Source: Natrialba aegyptia DSM 13077
GTDB lineage: Archaea; Halobacteriota; Halobacteria; Halobacteriales; Natrialbaceae
Assembly (NCBI RefSeq): GCF_000337535.1
Contig: NZ_AOIP01000007.1
Location: 1 to 64,000 of the forward strand
Reading direction: 5' to 3'
DNA length: 64,000 bases
Shown: piece after piece, positions 54,713-63,846 of the stretch
Position numbering within the stretch: the first letter of the stretch is position 1
Layout of the letters: each line of letters starts with the position of its first letter
Translations under genes and position numbers: made by a program
The notes under the pieces: generated by a model
The model's input: only the letters and a program-made list of their open reading frames with translations
The model's database searches: none
What the model was told of the DNA's origin: nothing

Positions 54713-56797
54713 TTACGAATCCGAGAACATCGACCCGAGCTGGTCGCGCCACTCCTGAATGTCGGTGACCTCCCCACGGACGTCGTCGAGTTCGTCTTCG
54801 ACGGTTTCGAGGTCATCTTCGACCGTCTCGACGTCCGATTCGACGGTCGACACGTCGGATTTGACGGCGTCGATCTCCGTCGAGAGATCGTCGATGGACG
54901 CGGACAGGTCGCTCTCGAGGCTGTCGACAGTTTCGGCGAGATCGTCGACGCGCGAATCGACGCTGGAAACGTCGTCGTCGACGCCGTCGAGGTCGGCTTC
55001 CAGTTGCTCGACATCGGAATCGACAGTATCGAGGTTGGTTGCGACATCGTCCACGTCGGTTTCGATGCGATCGGCCCGCGAGTCGAGTTCGTCGACGGTG
55101 TCCGCGGTAGTCGCGAGGTCGTCCTCGATGTCGGTGGTCCACTCGGTCAGCGTTTCGACCTCGGTTTCGAGGCTCGCGACCTGCGAGTGGGTTCCCGAGA
55201 GGCGGTCGTCCATCGACGCGAGGTCGTCCTCGAAGGCGGCGAGTTCACTTCTGAACTCGTCGATGATCTGCTCGTCGGTGCCGTTCTCGCCGAGGAACGT
55301 TTCGAGGGCGTCCGTGTAGGCGGCGACCTCCTCGACGCGGGACTGGAGGTGGTCGATTCTGGCGAGATCGGCGCTCGTCGGCGTGGTCGTGTCGGATTCG
55401 GTGGCTTCGTCGTCCGTGTCCGTGCTGTCGAGTTCAGTTCGGAGGACTGCGAGGTCGTCCTCGTCGAGATCGTCGTTGCGGATTTCGGCTGCGAGTTGCG
55501 CGCCGAGCGGGCGGGCGGTGTCTGCGTCCGTCTCTGCCCCCGCGACCGGAGCCGCGTCGGATTCGGACACCGCGTCGGTGTCGGACGAATCGGTCGAAGC
55601 GGCAGCAGCGTCCGTCTCCGTTTCCGTCCCCGTCGGTGGGGCGTCAGTGTCGTCGGTGTCAGCCGGGGCGGTCTCGGGTTCGGATTCCGCGCTTCGCTCC
55701 GATTCACCCGTCACCGGCGTCTCGTCACCCGTATCTCCGTCTGTCTCGGTCGACGCAGCCGCGTCGTCCGCGACCTCGAGTTCGTCGGTGGTGTCGGTAT
55801 CGTCTTCCTCGGGTGCGGTGTCAGCCGGGTCGCCGCTGTCGTCCGTCTCGCTATCCAGATCGAGTTCGAGTCCCGGACCGTCATCGTCCGGTTCGAGTTC
55901 GAGCGCTTCGGCGTCGGATTCGTCCGCGTCCGCGTCGGCCGCCGACTCGTCGCTGAGTGCGCTCGATATCGTTTCGTCCTCGTCGAGATCGGTGAGGTCG
56001 TCGTCCTCGAAGCCGAGGTCGATGTCCGGCGTCTCGTCGGATTCGTCACCGGACGGCTCCGAGTCCGAATCGGGTTCCATGTCGATATCGCCGAGGTCCA
56101 GGTCCAGATCGCCGGACTCTTCGAGCGGGTCGGCCTCGTCGTCGGGCGTCAGATCGAGCGGTTCGGTCTCGTCTTCGAGTTCAAGATCGAGGTCGCCATC
56201 GGACGGCGTCTCGGCTGTGTCGTCGTCCATCTCGGTAGCTGTGTCTGCAGTCGGCTCGTCGGCCGCTTCGTCGGGACCAGGATCGGCGTCCGTCGACTCT
56301 TCGTCGAGCCCCGGCACGGAGCCGGACTCACCGGCGATCATGTCTTTGACCGCCTGCGTGCGCTCGTCGGAGACGATGCTGTCGATGATGGCGTCATCGA
56401 CCTCGTCACCGCCGGTGCTGGCGTCGGCCTCGGAACTGACCTCGACGATCTCCGGTTCGGTGAGGAATTCGGGGACCGTCTCCTCGTCGTCGATTCGAAT
56501 GCCGTACACCGTCACGAGTTCGTCGCCCGGCTCGAGCGTGTGGGTGAACTCGACGCGGTTGTCCTGGAAGGCGGTCCAGTCCTCGCTGTAGTAGTCGGGG
56601 TGGAACCCGACCTTGTCCATCGGGAACGATTCGGGGATGTCTTCGGAGAGTCGGAATGCGACCTGCTCGTCGTGCTCCGATTCGATCTCGAACCGGAGGG
56701 CAGGTACGGGAAACTCGTCCGCCGCGAACGTCTTTTGGACGGTCAACCCGTCGGCACTGACCTCGATCACGTCGTCCGTGTCGGCGGTGCTACTCAT
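54713..56797 (-). CDS. large acidic coiled-coil protein with N-terminal beta domain
   Basis: A 694-residue protein. Residues 8-110 are a compact beta domain (VIEVSADGLTVQKTFAADEF, VAFRLSEDIPESFPMDKVGFHPDYY, LEPGDELVTVYGIRI). Residues 130-440 are extremely acidic, low-complexity D/E/S/T/A sequence. Residues 470-690 are a long heptad coiled coil (VESDVETVEDDLETVEDEL). The compartment is cytoplasmic as no signal is present. A TTTATAG box at 56821-56828 fits the start. The domain layout suggests a scaffold or chromosome/cytoskeleton-associated protein; no family name is known to me. Confidence 0.75.
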   Translation of the reverse strand: MSSTADTDDVIEVSADGLTVQKTFAADEFPVPALRFEIESEHDEQVAFRLSEDIPESFPMDKVGFHPDYYSEDWTAFQDNRVEFTHTLEPGDELVTVYGIRIDDEETVPEFLTEPEIVEVSSEADASTGGDEVDDAIIDSIVSDERTQAVKDMIAGESGSVPGLDEESTDADPGPDEAADEPTADTATEMDDDTAETPSDGDLDLELEDETEPLDLTPDDEADPLEESGDLDLDLGDIDMEPDSDSEPSGDESDETPDIDLGFEDDDLTDLDEDETISSALSDESAADADADESDAEALELEPDDDGPGLELDLDSETDDSGDPADTAPEEDDTDTTDELEVADDAAASTETDGDTGDETPVTGESERSAESEPETAPADTDDTDAPPTGTETETDAAAASTDSSDTDAVSESDAAPVAGAETDADTARPLGAQLAAEIRNDDLDEDDLAVLRTELDSTDTDDEATESDTTTPTSADLARIDHLQSRVEEVAAYTDALETFLGENGTDEQIIDEFRSELAAFEDDLASMDDRLSGTHSQVASLETEVETLTEWTTDIEDDLATTADTVDELDSRADRIETDVDDVATNLDTVDSDVEQLEADLDGVDDDVSSVDSRVDDLAETVDSLESDLSASIDDLSTEIDAVKSDVSTVESDVETVEDDLETVEDELDDVRGEVTDIQEWRDQLGSMFSDS

Positions 56798-56927
56798 GGG
56801 ACCAACGTTACTAGACCATTACTATAAATGATACGGACGGTACCAGCTGCAATCACCGGCTAGCGTTTGCCATCGGCGGCTTCGGTGTCGTGGTGTCAAA
56901 TCGAGACACTGCGAGCGAACCGACGAT

Positions 56928-57767
56928 TTACGCGGGGAGGTCGACCCGGTCGCCGATCTCGATAATCTCGAGTTCCCGCGGGTAGTCGAAACTCTTTGCG
57001 TGGTGGTGGAGCACTTTCGGGTCCGCGGTCAGTCCTTTCCACATGTCCCAGTGAGTCGGTACCACGCGATCGAGTTCGAGCGCGGCGGCCGTTTCGACGA
57101 GCTGGTTCTCGTCGTTGTACCAGCGCGTTCGCTTCGGTTCGCGGGTCTCCTTGTCCGGAATCTGGCCGACGGAACCGAACGCGAGCACGCCGAGGTCGAT
57201 GTCGTACGCCTCGCCGATGCGGTCGAACGCCTCGCCGGGTTTCGTGTCGCCGCCGTGGAAGACGGTTCCGGCGTCGTGTTCGAGGACGTAGCTCACGGGG
57301 TGGCTCGCGTCCGGGTCGTGGGCCGGCTCGACGTGCAGCGTGAACTCGCCGATTTCGATGGTGTCGCCCTCCGCCACTTCGGCGAGTTGCTCGTCGCGTA
57401 CGTCCCACTCGTCGGTCCAGTTTTCGTCTTCGCGTGCGACCGCGAGGCTGTCGTCGGGCGCGTGGAACGTCGCGCCCGTATTTTCGAGGATCGGTGCCTG
57501 GCTCGGACCGTGAACGTGGTCCGTGTGCTCGTGGGTCGCGAGGACGGCGTCGGCCTCGGTCACGTCTGCGGGGGAGAACGGAACGGGGATCATCCGCACC
57601 GTCCGCGGCGGGTCGCCGAGTCCGACGTAGGGATCGATGAAGATCGTCGTTCCCTCGCGGCCCTTCACGATGAAGCCGTTACAGCCGAGGTACCAGATCG
57701 AGACGCCGTCCGGCGAGGCGTCTTCGACGTCGCGTACGAGCCAGTCGTCCCAGTCGCTGTGAACCAT
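56928..57767 (-). CDS. UlaG-like metallo-beta-lactamase-fold hydrolase
   Basis: A 279-residue metal-dependent hydrolase. The metal site is in LATHEHTDHVHGPS (HxHxDH), with further ligands H (VEPAHDPDASHPVSYVL) and D (FHGGDTKPGEAF), and H in VPTHWDMWKG. The opening VSIWYLGCNGFIVKGREGTTIFIDPYVGLGDPP is typical of the L-ascorbate-6-phosphate lactonase group UlaG. Start 57767 is preferred to 57839 because an ACAATAAC box at about 57797-57806 is at promoter distance and the family begins there. The substrate in haloarchaea is unknown. Confidence 0.9.
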   Translation of the reverse strand: MVHSDWDDWLVRDVEDASPDGVSIWYLGCNGFIVKGREGTTIFIDPYVGLGDPPRTVRMIPVPFSPADVTEADAVLATHEHTDHVHGPSQAPILENTGATFHAPDDSLAVAREDENWTDEWDVRDEQLAEVAEGDTIEIGEFTLHVEPAHDPDASHPVSYVLEHDAGTVFHGGDTKPGEAFDRIGEAYDIDLGVLAFGSVGQIPDKETREPKRTRWYNDENQLVETAAALELDRVVPTHWDMWKGLTADPKVLHHHAKSFDYPRELEIIEIGDRVDLPA

Positions 57768-57924
57768 GGGTATCTGACTGCTGTGCGGACTGGCTGGGTA
57801 AGTGTTATTGTCTCCGTAGACTGATCGCCGGTGTGACATCGCGTCCGTACCCTCGCGCTACGGAGCCGCTGCTTTCGCTCGCCGGGACAACGCTAACGGA
57901 AATCACTCTTGGTGTCTGTCGGTG

Positions 57925-58830
57925 ATGTCGGATCAGCTACTCGGTTCGGAGCCACAGCGACGGAGCATCCTGCAGACAATCGGCGGCGTCGGCGGCCTCG
58001 CACTGTTCAGTTCGGCGGCGTCGGGAGCGACGGCCGACTCCGACGACTGCGCCCCCGGCGCATCCGGTCGTCCCGACTATCGACTTCCCGAACTTCCCTA
58101 CGCGTACGACGCCCTCGAACCACACATCGACGCGCGCATCATGGAACTCCACCACGGCAAACACCACCAGTCGTACGTCGACAGCGCCAACGCAGCAGTC
58201 GAAGAACTCGACGAAATGCGAGCGAACGAGGATTTCGAAGGGATTCGATCGACGAAGCGGGACTTCTCGTTCAACCTTTCCGGCCATGTCAATCACACGG
58301 TCTTCTGGGCGAGCATGAGTCCCGACGGCGGTGGGAGGCCAGACGGTGCCCTTGCGACGGCGATCGAGAAGCAATTCGGCTCGTTCGAGGCGTTTCAGGC
58401 CGAGTTCACCGCAGCCGCGACCGCGGTCGAAGGCGGCGGCTGGGCGATGTTGTTCTACGAACCGCTCGCGGACGCCCTGGTGATCGGCCAGGTCGAGGAC
58501 CAAAACGAACTCGCCCATCAGGGCGCGACCCCGCTCTTGCCGCTCGATGTCTGGGAACACGCCTACTATCTGCAGTACGAGAACGACCGCGAGGCCTACG
58601 TGGATGCGTGGTGGAACGTCGTCGATTGGACCGCCGTCGGGCAGCGATACGAGATCCTCACCGAACTGCGATGCGGGCTGAACCAGGAGACTGGTGATAC
58701 CGGTAATGCGACCGCTGGCTCCGACACTGCGACTGATACTGATGCTGATACTGATACTGATACTGATACTGATACGGATACGGATACGGACACCGACACC
58801 ACCGCCAAAGACGCCGACCGCTCGAACTGA
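57925..58830 (+). CDS. exported Fe/Mn superoxide dismutase with Asp-Thr repeat tail
   Basis: A 301-residue protein whose core (about 52-250) is a full Fe/Mn superoxide dismutase: ligands His in MELHHGKHHQSYV (about 76), His in GHVNHTVFW (about 124), Asp and His in LPLDVWEHAYYLQYEND (about 208 and 212). Before it is a twin-arginine-type signal, PQRRSILQTIGGVGGLALFSSAASG, so the enzyme is probably exported; ordinary haloarchaeal SodA is cytoplasmic and lacks this. After it come about 11 D-T (once D-A) dipeptides and a short end. ATG 57925 has a GTG just upstream. Confidence 0.9.
   Translation: MSDQLLGSEPQRRSILQTIGGVGGLALFSSAASGATADSDDCAPGASGRPDYRLPELPYAYDALEPHIDARIMELHHGKHHQSYVDSANAAVEELDEMRANEDFEGIRSTKRDFSFNLSGHVNHTVFWASMSPDGGGRPDGALATAIEKQFGSFEAFQAEFTAAATAVEGGGWAMLFYEPLADALVIGQVEDQNELAHQGATPLLPLDVWEHAYYLQYENDREAYVDAWWNVVDWTAVGQRYEILTELRCGLNQETGDTGNATAGSDTATDTDADTDTDTDTDTDTDTDTDTTAKDADRSN
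58728..58800 (+). repeat. hexanucleotide GATACT/GATACG repeat in the sod tail
   Basis: About 12 hexamers encode the Asp-Thr repeat; the first half uses ACT, the second ACG and ACC codons for threonine. Because the unit is six bases, gain or loss by slippage would keep the frame and change only the tail length. Confidence 0.9.
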
Positions 58831-58965
58831 ACTCGAGCTCCGGCTCGTGTCGAGTGAACTCGATAGTATTGGCTGTCGGTCGGCGGTCGGCGGTCGATAA
58901 TCGCTGGTCGGCAGTCGATCCTACCGAGTATCGACCGCTTTCCGGTACCCGGCCACCGACCGAGT

Positions 58966-60015
58966 TCACCAGGTGCCGTGGAAGGTATCGAAGGAGAGTT
59001 CATCGAGCGGTTTGTTGCCGACGGCGATCTCGTACTCGCCGGGGGTGAGCATCGGTTTGTGGAACTGCGGGCCGTCGTCGGTCGTGATCCGTGGACAGCC
59101 GGTGTTGACGAAGGCGTCCATGTCGAAGTTGCGGAGTCGGTCGGGGGTGACTTCGTCCATCGTGATGAGGTAGGCGTCGTCGTTGTCGTCGATGATTGAC
59201 TGCGCTTGATCCCAGCGCCCCTGACCGATTTTGGTACAGAAGATGACGCCCCACTTCTGGGCGTCCATGGCCTTGTGGACGGAGGCGTAGCGCTGTTTCA
59301 TGAACTTCTCCGTATCCGCGGGGGTGACGACGTTGTTGACGGGGTCGGCGATGACGACGTGTTTGTCGGGGTGTTCCATCGCCAGCCCGAGGGGGTGGAA
59401 CTTGCCGCCGCCGACGTAGAGAACTTGGTCCGCGGGCACGTCCGCGCTCGCGTAGTTGCAGCCGAGCACCTGGCCCTCGTGGGTGAGTCGCTCGTCTCCG
59501 CGGCGGCTGTGGACCTCGTAGCCGTGTTCTTCGAGGAAGGCGGTCATCTCCTCGTAGCGGTTCATGTGCTGGGCCGTCGTCACGAGGCCGACGTCTTCGG
59601 TGTCGTCCGGATCGTCGAGTGTTTCCAGGGCTTCCTCCATGATCGGGAGGACTTCGACGTTCGAGAACAGCGGCACGTAGATGACCTTGTCCGTGTTCTT
59701 CATCGGCGAGTGGCCGAAGTGGACGAACACGTCGGTCCGTTTCATCAGATAGGTGTCCAGGTCGCAGGCACCGTAACAGGGCTGGCCCGAGAGCATGAAC
59801 GTCACGTCGTCGTCCGCGAGTTCGCGAAGGTCGTCGGCGACGGAGGGACCGCGGCGTTTGAGGCCCTCCGGGAACTGGAGCCCGACTTTTTCGGCGTCTC
59901 GTTCCTCGATGGCGTCGATGATTCGCTCGAGTTCGTAGTCCCACTCGCGGTCGTGCTTGAGTTGCATTCCGGTGTTCCGAAGGTCCCCCTCGGTGTACTC
60001 CGACTCCTGACTCAT
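58966..60015 (-). CDS. dph2: diphthamide biosynthesis enzyme Dph2
   Basis: A 349-residue archaeal Dph2 (Dph1/Dph2 family), a radical SAM-like enzyme that makes the first carbon-carbon bond of diphthamide on elongation factor 2. The three cysteines that bind the 4Fe-4S cluster are in SGQPCYGACDLD, LGCNYAS and NTGCPRIT, in the expected three domains. VGLQFPEGLKR is the usual opening of the first domain. A TTATAC box near 60042 supports the start. Confidence 0.95.
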   Translation of the reverse strand: MSQESEYTEGDLRNTGMQLKHDREWDYELERIIDAIEERDAEKVGLQFPEGLKRRGPSVADDLRELADDDVTFMLSGQPCYGACDLDTYLMKRTDVFVHFGHSPMKNTDKVIYVPLFSNVEVLPIMEEALETLDDPDDTEDVGLVTTAQHMNRYEEMTAFLEEHGYEVHSRRGDERLTHEGQVLGCNYASADVPADQVLYVGGGKFHPLGLAMEHPDKHVVIADPVNNVVTPADTEKFMKQRYASVHKAMDAQKWGVIFCTKIGQGRWDQAQSIIDDNDDAYLITMDEVTPDRLRNFDMDAFVNTGCPRITTDDGPQFHKPMLTPGEYEIAVGNKPLDELSFDTFHGTW

Positions 60016-60284
60016 TGACCGTCCTAACGGCCACGAACGTATAACGGCGGCGCTTCTGGGTGTTGGGGGTGAGAGTAACTGCTGGCCAATGATTCCGGGT
60101 TGCTTTCGTAACCCACCGGGGAATGGTGCTGGTCACGGCTGGCCGATGTTGACGTCCGAGGGAGAACGGCGGAAGAGGCGCACGGGCGGGTGGTGAGCTG
60201 TCGTCAAATATATCCACTATATTGTATTTACTTTCTTCATACCCGTCCCAACAGTCATAGTACTGGAGTCTAAACGGGGTGGTA

Positions 60285-61238
60285 ATGGCAGCGGAACGGC
60301 CCACAGACGGCTATCTCTTCGACCTCTACCGCCGATATATCGGCGAACCCGAGAGCAGGACGGATGTCTATCTCGGGTTTGGCCTGTTCCTCGGTGGCAT
60401 CGGTCTGGCGGTCGTCGCACTGGTCCTCTTTCTCTGGAGTAGTACGTTCAGTAGATCGAATCCGGCGTACTTCACGTGGGTACGACCGGCCTACGCGCTC
60501 GGAATGCTGTCGCTTCCGGCGATGATTCTGGGCGTCGTCGTCCTCTTGCCGTCGGATCGGAAGGTCATCGGCATCTCGGGGGCCGGCGCGCTCGTTACCC
60601 TCGCGGCGACGATCGGCTTCCTGTTCGCGTATCCGGACAACTGGAACTTCATGGCCGAACGCGACTACACCGTCGAGGTAACGGCGACCTACGCGGTCGG
60701 ACTCGCGGGGATCACCGCCTCGACGGGCGCGGCGCTCGTCGCTCACTACCTCGAACTGGCGCGCCAAACCGAGGCCGTCGACGCCGGCGATGAAGACGAG
60801 ACGCCAACTGAGGACGACCCCGAGTTCAGCGACGCGGACATCGAGCGCGATATCGACGCGGCCATGGAGGGCGTTGAACTCTCCTGGGGCGGCGTCGAGA
60901 AGACGGAGCACAAGCGGCTGAGCTTTTCGGGGAACGAGTTCGACGGCGTCTCCGTCGACACGGATGCGGGGACGAAGACGACCCGATCGAGCGGCGTCGA
61001 CGACCAGGTCGCTGGTCTCAAGGGGCTGAAAGGCGGCGAGACGAAGACGACGACCTCGCAGTCGACCGTGGACGATCAGACGGCGAAGTTGAAGGAACTG
61101 CGCGAGCAGCAACGCGAAGACGAGCAGTCGGCCGAGGGCGGCCGGCAGGGTGGCGTCGGTGCCAGCGCCGGCGATGGCCCGTTTGCACCGCTCACTGCCC
61201 TCCTTGAACGGGTTCGGTCGGCCGTTCGCCGCGAGTAG
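60285..61238 (+). CDS. haloarchaeal membrane protein upstream of salactin (DUF7139-like)
   Basis: A 317-residue protein: four hydrophobic helices (about 32-50, 68-90, 95-115, 135-155) after a short conserved start (DGYLFDLYRRYIGEPESRTDVYLGFGLFLGGIG), then a 160-residue charged cytoplasmic part with KRLSFSGNEFDGVSVDTDAGTKTTRSSGVDDQVAGLKGLKGG and a helical TVDDQTAKLKELREQQREDE. I recall similar proteins as DUF7139. It ends 95 bases before salactin in the same direction. A membrane anchor or regulator of the filament is a testable guess. Confidence 0.8.
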   Translation: MAAERPTDGYLFDLYRRYIGEPESRTDVYLGFGLFLGGIGLAVVALVLFLWSSTFSRSNPAYFTWVRPAYALGMLSLPAMILGVVVLLPSDRKVIGISGAGALVTLAATIGFLFAYPDNWNFMAERDYTVEVTATYAVGLAGITASTGAALVAHYLELARQTEAVDAGDEDETPTEDDPEFSDADIERDIDAAMEGVELSWGGVEKTEHKRLSFSGNEFDGVSVDTDAGTKTTRSSGVDDQVAGLKGLKGGETKTTTSQSTVDDQTAKLKELREQQREDEQSAEGGRQGGVGASAGDGPFAPLTALLERVRSAVRRE

Positions 61239-61333
61239 CGCGTGTAGCCTATTCAGACAGTAAATTCTTTGTGAATGCCGCCGGTAGGATTTAGGTACAT
61301 AGTTTTATAATCTATCGGCCGCCTTGCCCAACT

Positions 61334-62356
61334 ATGGCGAAAGGCCTAGACGTCGGAACTATGAACATCCTGTCTGCACAACAGGATGGGAACGACACGG
61401 TGTTCGTGCAACAGCGCAACTCCTTCGTAGAGATCGAGTACTCGGATATGGCCGAGCAGATGCTCTCGCGAAGCGAAGTACTTCACATTCGAAAGGACGA
61501 CAAGGTGTACGTCGTCGGCGACGACGCCCTGAACTTCGCGAACATCTTCAACAAGGAGACGCGGCGGCCGATGAAACACGGGATCCTCTCGAACGACGAG
61601 CAGAGCGCGATCCCGATGATGAAGCTCATCATCGAGCAGGTCGTCGGCGAGCCCGCTTATCCCGACGAGAAACTGTACTTCTCGTCCCCGGCGGATCCCA
61701 TCGACTCGGATCTGTCGACGCTGTACCACCAGAAGACGATCGAGTCGTTCTTAGACGACATGGGATACGACTCCGAACCGATCAACGAGGGCATGTCCGT
61801 CATCTACAGCGAACTCGCGGATAACAACTTCACCGGCCTCGGTATCAGCTTCGGTGCCGGGATGACGAACGTCTGTCTCTCCTACTACGCGGTCCCCGTC
61901 ATGAAGTTCTCCGTCGCCCGCGGTGGCGACTGGGTCGACGAGCAGGCCGCCCGCGCGACAGGTACTCCCGTCGACAAGGTTACATCGATCAAGGAGGACG
62001 ACTTCGAACTCGACTTCACGACGGATGTCGGCGGCGTCGAGGGTGCACTCTCGATTTACTACGAGAACCTGCTCGACTACGTTATCGACAACATCGTCTC
62101 GGAAGTCGACGAGGAAGACGTCGAGGAAGGCCTCGACGTGCCGGTCGTCGTCACCGGCGGGACCTCGAGCCCCAGCGGCTTCGAGGCCTTGTTCCGCGAC
62201 CACCTAGAGGACGCGAGCATTCCGTTCTCGATCAGCGGCGTCACGCACGCGAACGAACCGCTGTACAGTGTGGCCCGTGGTGGCCTCGTTGCCGCACGCT
62301 CGGACGAGGACGTCGACCACGACGAGGAAGAGGCAGAAGCAGCTGCGAGCGAGTAA
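61334..62356 (+). CDS. salactin, haloarchaeal actin-like filament protein
   Basis: A 340-residue actin-superfamily ATPase. The phosphate loops are [13 protein letters not shown] (P1), [18 protein letters not shown] (P2), and the adenosine motif [13 protein letters not shown]. The C terminus is acidic. The sequence matches what I remember of the Halobacterium protein salactin, which forms dynamically unstable filaments from the cell poles and helps partition DNA when phosphate is limiting. A TTTATAA box at 61303-61310 gives a leaderless start. Confidence 0.9.
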   Translation: MAKGLDVGTMNILSAQQDGNDTVFVQQRNSFVEIEYSDMAEQMLSRSEVLHIRKDDKVYVVGDDALNFANIFNKETRRPMKHGILSNDEQSAIPMMKLIIEQVVGEPAYPDEKLYFSSPADPIDSDLSTLYHQKTIESFLDDMGYDSEPINEGMSVIYSELADNNFTGLGISFGAGMTNVCLSYYAVPVMKFSVARGGDWVDEQAARATGTPVDKVTSIKEDDFELDFTTDVGGVEGALSIYYENLLDYVIDNIVSEVDEEDVEEGLDVPVVVTGGTSSPSGFEALFRDHLEDASIPFSISGVTHANEPLYSVARGGLVAARSDEDVDHDEEEAEAAASE

Positions 62357-62444
62357 CGTCGACTCAATCTGCAGACGCAGACCCAGATTCCTTTCGATCA
62401 TACATCGCTGAGCGACGGCTCACGGTTTCGCGGTGTAGCGCTTA

Positions 62445-62609
62445 CTACTCGTAGAATCGGTTGAACGCGTCTCGCCATGACTCACGTTCTTCGGGCGGTC
62501 GGTCGTGCTCGACCGGAATGTCCGCGTACGCACAGTGTGGACACGAGACGGTCGACGCCTCACCCAGCGAGAGTTCTTCGAGCGAGCCCTGACACCGTGG
62601 ACACTCCAT
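62445..62609 (-). CDS. 54-residue zinc-ribbon protein
   Basis: Reading leftwards from ATG 62609: MECPRCQGSLEELSLGEAST, then VSCPHCAYADIPVEHDRPPE and an end E-R-E-S-W-R-D-A-F-N-R-F-Y-E before TAG at 62447-62445. Two CPxC pairs separated by 16 residues form a zinc ribbon. The GC-rich third positions, acidic composition and a GTTAAG box at 62632-62640 support it, although it is below common length cut-offs. Unknown function; divergent from the next gene. Confidence 0.85.
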   Translation of the reverse strand: MECPRCQGSLEELSLGEASTVSCPHCAYADIPVEHDRPPEERESWRDAFNRFYE

Positions 62610-62765
62610 ACCTGACTCTCTCACGGACTCTCCTTAACTCTATTCGAATTCCTTGTGAAACTGTCATCTGTGTGGGCCCTCTGTGTGCGAAGGTACCGTT
62701 TGGTATGGAATATTACTACTGCGCATTTGCAAATCTTTTTGTATGCAACTCATGTATGGTGTTGT

Positions 62766-63167
62766 ATGAGTACCACTACGTCCGCCGACCGAGAAGTGAC
62801 GCTCGACCACTGTCGTCCTGCCGACGTAACGCCCGTCTCCGTTGAGGCAGCGGCACTCGAGTCGACGGCACCCGGCCACCTCCGTGATCTGAACCGCGAG
62901 TTCGCCGAGGAGAATCTCTCGCCGGTCGAGTTGACCGTCGAGGCCTGCTTCGACGAAGATTGCTCGCTCGCGACGCAGGAGCAGGCCGATCAACTTCGAG
63001 AGTACGTCCGTGCGGCGTCATTCCTCGGCGTTGGAACGCTCACCGTCGCCGTCGACGACGTTGCCAACGCGGAGAAGGTCCGTCCTGCCCTCGCAGCCTG
63101 TGCCGAGCGCGCCGAGCGCGAGGGCCTCGTCTTCGATCTCGAGGGACCCATCACGCTCGAGCACTGA
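62766..63167 (+). CDS. conserved-looking haloarchaeal protein next to METTL5-like gene
   Basis: A 133-residue acidic protein with an alpha/beta pattern: VTLDHCRPADVTPVSVEAAALES, then LTVEACFDEDCSLATQEQADQLREYVRAASFLGVGTLTVAVDDVA, then EGLVFDLEGPITLEH. ATG 62766 has a TTTGTAT box about 27 bases upstream. It stops 9 bases before the methyltransferase gene, so both are probably one transcript. I do not recognise a named family; a role linked to RNA modification is suggested by position only. Confidence 0.82.
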   Translation: MSTTTSADREVTLDHCRPADVTPVSVEAAALESTAPGHLRDLNREFAEENLSPVELTVEACFDEDCSLATQEQADQLREYVRAASFLGVGTLTVAVDDVANAEKVRPALAACAERAEREGLVFDLEGPITLEH

Positions 63168-63176
63168 GTCGGCGTC

Positions 63177-63842
63177 ATGACAGGCCGGTCCCGGCGCGCC
63201 CTGGCTCGCGAACTCGAGTCGCTCGCTGACTTTACCGATCCCTCGCCCGCGTTAGAGCAGTATCTCACGCCCCCGGAAATCGCCGCACATATCACTCATC
63301 TCGCCGGTTTACAGGCCGATCTCGAGCGTCCGGTCGTCGACCTCGGTTCCGGGACCGGGATGCTCGCTCTCGCAGCAGCCCTCGCCGGTGCTGATCGAGT
63401 CGTCGGCGTCGATCTCGATCGCGACGCGCTCGAACTCGCACGCGAAAACGCCGCTCGCGTCGACCGGGCGGCCGCCGTCGACTGGGTACAAGGCACCGTC
63501 ACGCCACAGTCACTCCCGCTCTCTTTCTCCGGGACCGGCGTCGGACCCCGAATCGAGGACGACGACGATGTCACCGTGCTCTCGAACCCGCCGTTCGGTG
63601 CGCAACGCGGCAACCGCCACGCCGACCGCACCTTTCTCGAAACCGCTCGCTCGCTCGCCACCGTCTCCTATACGATCCACAACGAGGGCAGCCAGGAGTT
63701 CGTCGAGTCCTTCGCCGCCGACGAGGGTGGAACCGTTACGCACACCTTCCAAGCGGCGTTTCCGATCGACCGCCGCTTCGAGTTCCACACCGAGGCGAGT
63801 ACCGAACTCGCGGCGGAGGTCTTTCGGATCGAGTGGTCCTGA
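63177..63842 (+). CDS. METTL5-like RNA methyltransferase
   Basis: A 221-residue class I SAM-dependent methyltransferase. The SAM loop is VVDLGSGTGMLALAAALAGADRVVGVDLD, and the adenine-N6 type catalytic motif is VLSNPPFGAQRGNRHADRTFLE, as in METTL5, which modifies small-subunit rRNA in eukaryotes. QYLTPPEIAAHI precedes motif I as in the family. The target in haloarchaea is inferred. ATG 63177 follows the previous gene by 9 bases. Confidence 0.9.
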   Translation: MTGRSRRALARELESLADFTDPSPALEQYLTPPEIAAHITHLAGLQADLERPVVDLGSGTGMLALAAALAGADRVVGVDLDRDALELARENAARVDRAAAVDWVQGTVTPQSLPLSFSGTGVGPRIEDDDDVTVLSNPPFGAQRGNRHADRTFLETARSLATVSYTIHNEGSQEFVESFAADEGGTVTHTFQAAFPIDRRFEFHTEASTELAAEVFRIEWS

Positions 63843-63846
63843 ACCC

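Noticed and set aside
54635-56827. A 730-codon open frame antisense to the acidic coiled-coil gene
   Set aside because: It mirrors the low-complexity GAC/GAG/TCC codons of the real gene, which leave few stops on the other strand; its protein is Arg/Gly/Val-rich with no domain, and the minus-strand product has the acidic halophilic composition and a promoter.
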